DNA of 64,000 nt from Arthrinium phaeospermum. Its lineage: Eukaryota; Ascomycota; Sordariomycetes; Amphisphaeriales; Apiosporaceae. The DNA lies in assembly GCA_006503535.1 (NCBI GenBank), contig QYRS01000001.1, positions 2,914,001 to 2,978,000 on the forward strand, written 5' to 3'. Positions within the stretch are counted from its first letter, which is position 1. Every line of letters starts with the position of its first letter. Under the pieces are notes generated by a model, which was not told the DNA's origin, made no database searches, and worked only from the letters and a program-made list of their open reading frames with translations. Shown here one piece after another: positions 58,824 through 64,000 of the stretch. Position numbers and translations under genes: made by a program.

Positions 58824-60024
58824 ATGCCTATTACCCAAATGCTACGTGAGCGCAGATCAAGCTGGTGCAAGACACCGACCTGAATCTGCTGGCAATGTTA
58901 ATGCAGGGCTATTACAAAATCCGCCAGAGATTGTCTGGCGCATAGCGGAACTAATAGAGTTCTATACTGATTACGTCGCATTCGCTTCAACATGCCGGGC
59001 CCTCCAGCGCAGTCTCATCCCGAGACGCCTCGAGCAGGAGGAGACGGATTACTACAGGACACCATGGGAGTGGAGGCTGGAAGCGGACCTCCACCAGCGG
59101 CTATCATGGGAGTGGCAGTCGGTCCAAAAACGGAAGCCCTCCTTCTACTGGCGGCGGAGGATGCCACAGCCATGCTTCAACATGGCCATGGCGGACCTCC
59201 ATTGTTCTGTTGAGACCATACAGAGCATGCTCCACGTATACGAAAAGAGTGGCCCGCTGCCCTCATCGGCGATTCAAAGGTCGATTTCGAGTGTCCGTTA
59301 AGGCGTGCTCTTGGGGTAGGTCGCTTTGTGTTTGAGTTACTATTAGACAGAGGGTTTCCTGTTCAGGGGAAAGTACAGCTTGGGGGACTGGGATGCAGTA
59401 TATCCCCCTTGGCTACTACGTTTCGACTAATGAAGGAGACGCCCATCGACGACCTTCGAAAATCCTCCCTCTGTTTCTCGAGAAGATTCTGGCCCACAGT
59501 TCCTACTGCACCGATATGGATGCACGGTCGAGCGTGAACGGAGCCTTCATGTCAAAGAGCTTGGCCGGGGGTTGGCAGGACGCCATGGCCCTTATTGTCC
59601 GGGACTTAGTTACACAAGAACGCCAAGAGCCCATGCATAAGACAATGGACAAGGTGAGGTGTATTGTGCGCTTCTGTCTCCACTGGAACCTTCATGGGCC
59701 AAGTGCCACAGAAGATCGAAACTTTAGTGACCTTAGATCGCTACTACACGAAATAGAACAGAAACGGGTTGAAGGTCAGCCTGAGGAAACCCAGGAAGAG
59801 GAGGAGGATGGGAAGAAGACAGCTACTACTACGACCTCAGAAAGCTGTTCCGGGAACAAGAACAAGAACAAGAAGAGGAGTGGGATCAGGCCCAAGTGGA
59901 TGGCCCTTTCAGAGAGATCCTCAAGCGTGTCAATGGGAGGCTTGATCTAATCGTAAGCGGGGGACAGGATTCCCTGGACGTGCACACAGCCTTACCAGCA
60001 GTGCCGGCCGCTAGTTTGGCGTAA
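58824..60024 (+). CDS. F-box/ankyrin-like protein, three apparent frame breaks
   Basis: Probably a substrate adaptor with an F-box and ankyrin-like repeats; target unknown. Exon 1 is 58824-58845; the 61-nt intron 58846-58906 (GTGAGC...TGCAG) joins MPITQMLR to LLQNPPEIVWRIAELI. This is an F-box-like pattern with a following helix (DYVAFASTCRALQRSL). Downstream are WEWQSVQKRKPSFYWRRR, then an ankyrin-like unit (CPLRRALGVGRFVFELLLDRGF) in the next frame. A segment rich in Leu and aromatics (ILPLFLEKILAHSSY, DAMALIVRDLV) follows in the third, and finally an acidic glutamine/glutamate tail (FREQEQEQEEEWDQ). The breaks are near 59270, between 59400 and 59460, and near 59805-59815; each fits one missing base. 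The joined length is about 380 residues. Such fungal genes are also prone to real decay, so a true pseudogene is possible. Confidence 0.55.
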
Positions 60025-61665
60025 ATAAGTCCAGCTACATAGCCTAACTTGTTTGATAATAGTAATTCATAATTGATGAACTCTGGGGTATATTGGGAAG
60101 AGCCGAATTGAAAACGGTATCTCCAGGTGTTGCAAATCCTCTTGTGTCCGAGATCCCTACAGATGCGAGCCCGCGCCGGGGCATAATGTCAAGCTCGATT
60201 CGGCACAGGCAAAAACTAACAAGCGTCAAAGCCAACAAGTTCACCCCACACTACGCAACTGCGATCTTGACATGACAATTTTGAGGCACAACACTGGCTA
60301 GCAATCAGCGGAGAAGAAGAGGAACTTTGGAAGAAGGTTCAAAGTCAACCTCGAATAGGTACCTGTCAACCAAAGCAATCGTACAGTAAAAAGGCGGGCC
60401 AAATGCTCAAGATTAGCAAAAACAAAAACATACAACACCGAGGATTCCCAGGTCGTCACCGACCCTAGTACTAATTCGGCTCTCTGCTGCTTATATGGGA
60501 GAGCGGACGGGATCCCTAGTATTCAGCAGGATATGGTCGTATGTATTAGACTAACTCGTTTTGGGGCACTATATAGAACACATTGGTCTCTCGTTGCTTC
60601 AGCTGAATGCGGGTGTGCAACGACGCGAAGCTCGTGATCTCTAGGGTAAAGCAGTCTCAGCTAAGATCTATGACTCAAGACCCAGACTTGTAGTTCATAG
60701 GAGCACACCTTATATCTCGGGCTATTGTTGACGTTGTAGTCCATGCTGTTGAGTGGGTGCAGCAATGACCCAAGTCCGGATGACTGATAGAGCCCAAAAC
60801 CGACCCCCCTTGTAGTGACATCAGCCAAGGTATCCTCCAACGGTGATGCGGCTTAGAAACTAAGTCGCATGATGCCAAAAAGTACTCCAAATGCTGCCGT
60901 GGCAGGCAACTGGTCCGGTAGTGAGTCCGTTTCCGGGTATCATTCTGGGTGCTCGGTATAGTATAGGGGCACAACCAGTTCGTAACCCGTACATGATCTC
61001 TCAGCCATTGCCTAGGGTGACATTACATTATGGGTTGCTCGAACGGAGAACGGCAGTATGACATGGATGCCGAGCAGTCACGCCTCAGCTGGGAACGACA
61101 TGGGCAGAGAACGGCGTATCCAGAATTATCAAATGTCGTAAAACGATCCGCCTATCTCGGCAGAGTCCGAGTAGATATATAGGACCTGGATTATCGGGTC
61201 GCATCGTGTGATAGTGCCCTGAATAGATTTCGAAGTACAGTCTGCTGCGTAAGGTGCGTCAGATCTCATCGAATCATCCAGGCGGGAATGCATGTTCGGA
61301 ATTCCCCATCGAACCCAGGGGGTGGCAAGTCAGAACAATATCGCCTGGATGACTGGCATTGCCCGACAATATCGAAATCAGGGCTGCCCAGGCTAAAACT
61401 CGAACGACGTGATGACTCGACTCCGAACGAACCGTGTAGTGTGGCGCGGGGCGGATTCCAAGGGCTGTGTGTCCCTCCTTGGTCAGCATCCGCAGCCGTT
61501 GGGTCATACGTACTAGCCATGTCGCCCAGCCTTCGCATCCTGTCAAAGAGTGACAAGCTCCCGGAGAGAAATTCAAGACCCTGATAAAAAGAGATTGGCG
61601 TACGCGTTGGGCTTATGTTTGTACTACAGCAATTATCCCGCTGCTGCTGGTTCCGCCCAAAAAGC
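60025..61665. other. Intergenic, no gene seen
   Basis: About 1.6 kb. Minus-strand and plus-strand frames of up to 100 codons overlap, with no family motif. Nothing else recognised. Confidence 0.45.
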
Positions 61666-62131
61666 GACCGAACATCTCATTGGAGGGCTGTGGCTTGACA
61701 GCGGCATGGAGCTAGGGGTTTGAAGTACGCGGTTTGAAGAGCCCCCAATTGTATGTATGTCGTCAGTGCTAAAAACAATGCGCCGGTCATCTTAAAAATA
61801 ACTGCAACATTCGGTCGTGATACTCCGGCCTTCCCCGTTGTGGAACGAGTTCTTTGGTGGAAAGAGAGAAGTCGCCGTGATTGTCCAGCAAATACAGGAC
61901 CGAACATCTCATTGGAGGGCTGTGGCTTGACAGCGGCATGGAGCTAGGGGTTGAAGTACGCGGTTTGAAGAGCCCCAATTGTCATGTATGTCGTCAGCTG
62001 CTAAAAACAATGCGCCGGTCATCTTAAAAAATAACTGCAACATTCGGTCGTGATACTCCGGCCTTCCCCGTTGTGGAACGAGTTCTTTTGGTGGAAAGAG
62101 AGAAGTCGCCGTGATTGTCCAGCAAATACAG
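61666..62131. repeat. Direct tandem duplication of about 232 bp, indel-only differences
   Basis: Copy 1 is 61666-61897 (232 bp) and copy 2 is 61898-62131 (234 bp). They match base for base except for six single-base indels. Four are changes in run length: T3/T2 after GCTAGGGG, C5/C4 after GAAGAG, A5/A6 after CATCTT and T3/T4 after GAGTTC. Two are an extra C each in copy 2 (TGTATG to TGTCATG, and CAGTG to CAGCTG). No base substitution separates the copies. It lies in the 3' flank of the membrane protein gene. Confidence 0.97.
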
Positions 62132-62203
62132 GAGACACAGCACAATAAAGCAAAACAGATAGATGTAATGGGAAAACAATTGGTATTATAAATTTCAAAA
62201 TCG

Positions 62204-63593
62204 CTATGAATAACTCCTCGAGCTGGGCGGCTGGTATGCCGAGAAACGTTTTGGCCGGAATGCCTCGTACCGCTCTGTTTTCGGCACGGGCGGGACGTCG
62301 TCCTGAGAGTAGATGCTGCTGACTGTCGCCAGGCTCTTGCCCGACGCCGTCCGGTCGCAAGAGCTGATGGTGATCTGCGGGCTGCTTTCGCCGAGGAGAG
62401 TCTCCTGTCCCCGCTAAATGCCCTTTGCTTGCCCAGTCGGACCGCAGATATGTCCTCCTCCTCGCCCGACTCGGGCACGGCCACGAGACTGTGTCCGCAC
62501 TGCTGCTCTGGGTCGGGCGTTTCGTCACCCAGATTGAGCGTCCAGCTCGACACCCTCCCTCCAGAGTTGGCGCGGGGCCTTGCCAGGGCGCTGGGCACGA
62601 GACCCGTGCTGACGATGTCTGCTGGACGCCGCTCGTTCCATTCCGTGTTGGATCCCAGGGCCCGCTCTATGTCCTCCCGGTGGAAGGAGCCGGATCGCTT
62701 CCTGACATATTCATCATATTGCGTATCCCTTTTGTGGTCGAAACTCGTGCGTCGCTCGTTGTTGGGTCGGGGCTGCGGCGATAAAGATATTTGGGGGACT
62801 TCTCCTGAGATGCTCCGGCGAACCGAGATGAAGGATGCTCCGCGTGACCTCGGTTCCGAGACCTTCGCAGCCTCGCTCGTGGGCTCCGGGCTGACGTTTA
62901 CGCTGCTTCTTCGAGGGTCGTACGATGTGTCTTCTGGTTCCGCGTACCCAAAGGGCTTCGCATTGTGAGGAATATGATAGTCGTCATATATGAGCATTCG
63001 ACGGTAGATGATAACCCCATAAATAACTGCCACGATGGTGAAGAACCTGCCAAAAGTCAGCAACGTTTCATGTGTATGACGATCATGATATAGTGTCAAT
63101 GAACCAAGGAGGAGTCAACTCACAGTAGAGCACAGTCCATCCCCAGGGCGATAATTGAGTACTTCTTTTCGGTGTGCTGGAGGTACACAACAACGTCCAA
63201 TGCCAGGATGGCCGTTGAAAGCGTCACGCTGAGGACGTTGCCGACCACCATACCGAAGGGCGTTAACGCTTCGGCCAGAAACTTTGCGATTTGGATGGCG
63301 TTGATTACGAATGAAGCCAAGGAGAAGGCGATGTTGGTAACCTCCCAACTAGATGACATACTCAGCATGCGGTCCATCACTCCAGTTTCGAGCAGGCGGG
63401 ACTTACACGAACTCCACCGTTGGTATCTGGTCCGGCTGGCCGTTGTAGGAATTGATCGAATTCGAGAGCCGGTACGAGAAGACGCCCATCAAACCGAGCT
63501 GCAGCGGTATCTGTATAAACCAACATGGCAGCAAGATCCTCTTCCGCACTTAGCAAAGGCAAAGTGTGCCTGGTCCCGATGCGATCCGATCAT
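62204..63593 (-). CDS. Four-helix membrane protein with long cytosolic tail, two apparent frame breaks
   Basis: Function unknown; the layout resembles fungal four-span proteins of the plasma membrane. Exons 63593-63407, 63348-63124 and 63046-62204. The last intron is clear (GTGAGT, branch site GCTGAC, GGCAG; CALL|FFTIVAV). The first intron end is less sure, since an alternative acceptor at 63360/63361 is also in frame. Membrane segments are LLPCWFIQIPLQLGLMGVFS, VTNIAFSLASFVINAIQIA, FGMVVGNVLSVTLSTAILAL and YSIIALGMDCALLFFTIVAV. After IYRRMLIYDDYHIPHN comes a tail of about 250 residues, rich in Ser/Arg/Glu with several RS, SP and RR sites (SVRRSISGEVPQ), likely phosphorylated. Frame breaks near 63531 (after GSHRDQAHFAF... 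start) and near 62396-62403 each fit one missing base. The joined length is about 418 residues. Confidence 0.65.
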
Positions 63594-64000
63594 GGTATCG
63601 ACAGCAATAGAACGATTTCGACGACTGTCGTTCGAGATCAAGTGCCCAGGGAAATGAATATAGTGGTGTCACTGCTTTTCGTTATAAAGCAAGGGAGCCG
63701 TGATGAATGGTCACTCCGAGATGCTCATAGTAGTAAATATATTATATGGGAATAAATTAGTCGTTAGTGTAGTGGGATCGGAGGTCCTTCTGTACCACAT
63801 GAGATGGGGGACCGGTTAGTGATATAAACAAAGAGAAGGTGATAGGAACAGCCGCAGCGCGAAGAGCGCCTCCTCCCAGAACCCTGGCCCTAGGGCGCTG
63901 AAACCCAGGTGACGGCCGATTGGTAACCATTCCCAGACCGTGCCAGTCAGACCAGCCTCAAGACTAGGCAAGGCGGGAGCAGGGGAGCAATCACATTCAC
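63594..64000. other. Upstream flank of the four-helix membrane protein gene
   Basis: Presumed promoter of the membrane protein; about 400 bp to the window edge. No other gene or repeat seen. Confidence 0.5.

Noticed and set aside
58819..58906. Reading the F-box frame directly from 58819 without splicing
   Set aside because: That frame has no ATG near its beginning. The ATG at 58824 with the 61-nt GTGAGC...TGCAG intron reaches the same frame.

Overview
The window reads as nuclear DNA of a filamentous ascomycete (Pezizomycotina, most likely a sordariomycete). Genes are widely spaced, on both strands and not in operons. Introns are 46-80 nt with GT-AG ends and CTAAC/CTGAC-type branch sites. The families are typical of moulds: a bZIP factor with a DUF3425-type C-terminus, an NmrA-like protein, a chitin deacetylase, a four-helix membrane protein with a long tail, an F-box/ankyrin-like protein and a Neo1-type flippase. 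I cannot name the species. All exon joins were worked out by hand from splice signals and reading frame.

Layout. 0-15 kb: glycogen synthase (-), a Neo1-type P4-ATPase (-), a small CxxC zinc-ribbon protein (+) and a serine-rich conserved protein (-). 17-21 kb: a glycine-rich single-pass membrane protein (+), then a divergent pair sharing about 445 bp, a bZIP factor (-) and an NmrA-like NAD(P)-binding regulator (+). 21-29 kb: a large RA-PH scaffold protein (-), a GNAT acetyltransferase (+) and an acidic hypothetical protein (-). 29.9 kb: an intron-containing tRNA-Leu(CAA). 30-38 kb: a secreted chitin deacetylase (+), a protein tyrosine phosphatase (+) and a DUF427 protein (+). 38-44 kb: a gene-poor tract with several short tandem repeats. 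44-52 kb: a folliculin/Lst7 homologue (+), the 26S proteasome ATPase Rpt3 (-) and a three-exon 140-aa protein (+). 55-63.6 kb: an amino acid transporter (-), an F-box/ankyrin-like protein (+) and a four-helix membrane protein (-).

The most important structural point concerns sequence reliability. Genes in the first 21 kb are perfectly in frame, including almost 4 kb of flippase coding sequence. From 21 kb on, seven genes carry breaks in frame, and most of these are explained by one missing base in a homopolymer. One of the seven is the essential proteasome subunit RPT3. A 232-bp tandem duplication at 61.67-62.13 kb has copies that differ by six single-base indels and no substitution. Together these point to indel errors and at least one unmerged overlap in the assembly rather than to pseudogenes. 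I annotate these loci as genes with broken frames and give the positions of the breaks.

Functionally, several genes concern nutrient sensing and storage: glycogen synthase, the folliculin homologue of the TORC1/Rag pathway, NmrA with bZIP, and an amino acid transporter. I see no cluster, mobile element, CRISPR or phage-like system. The most attractive biological lead is the head-to-head bZIP/NmrA pair. The four-codon first exon of the folliculin gene is the most unusual gene structure.
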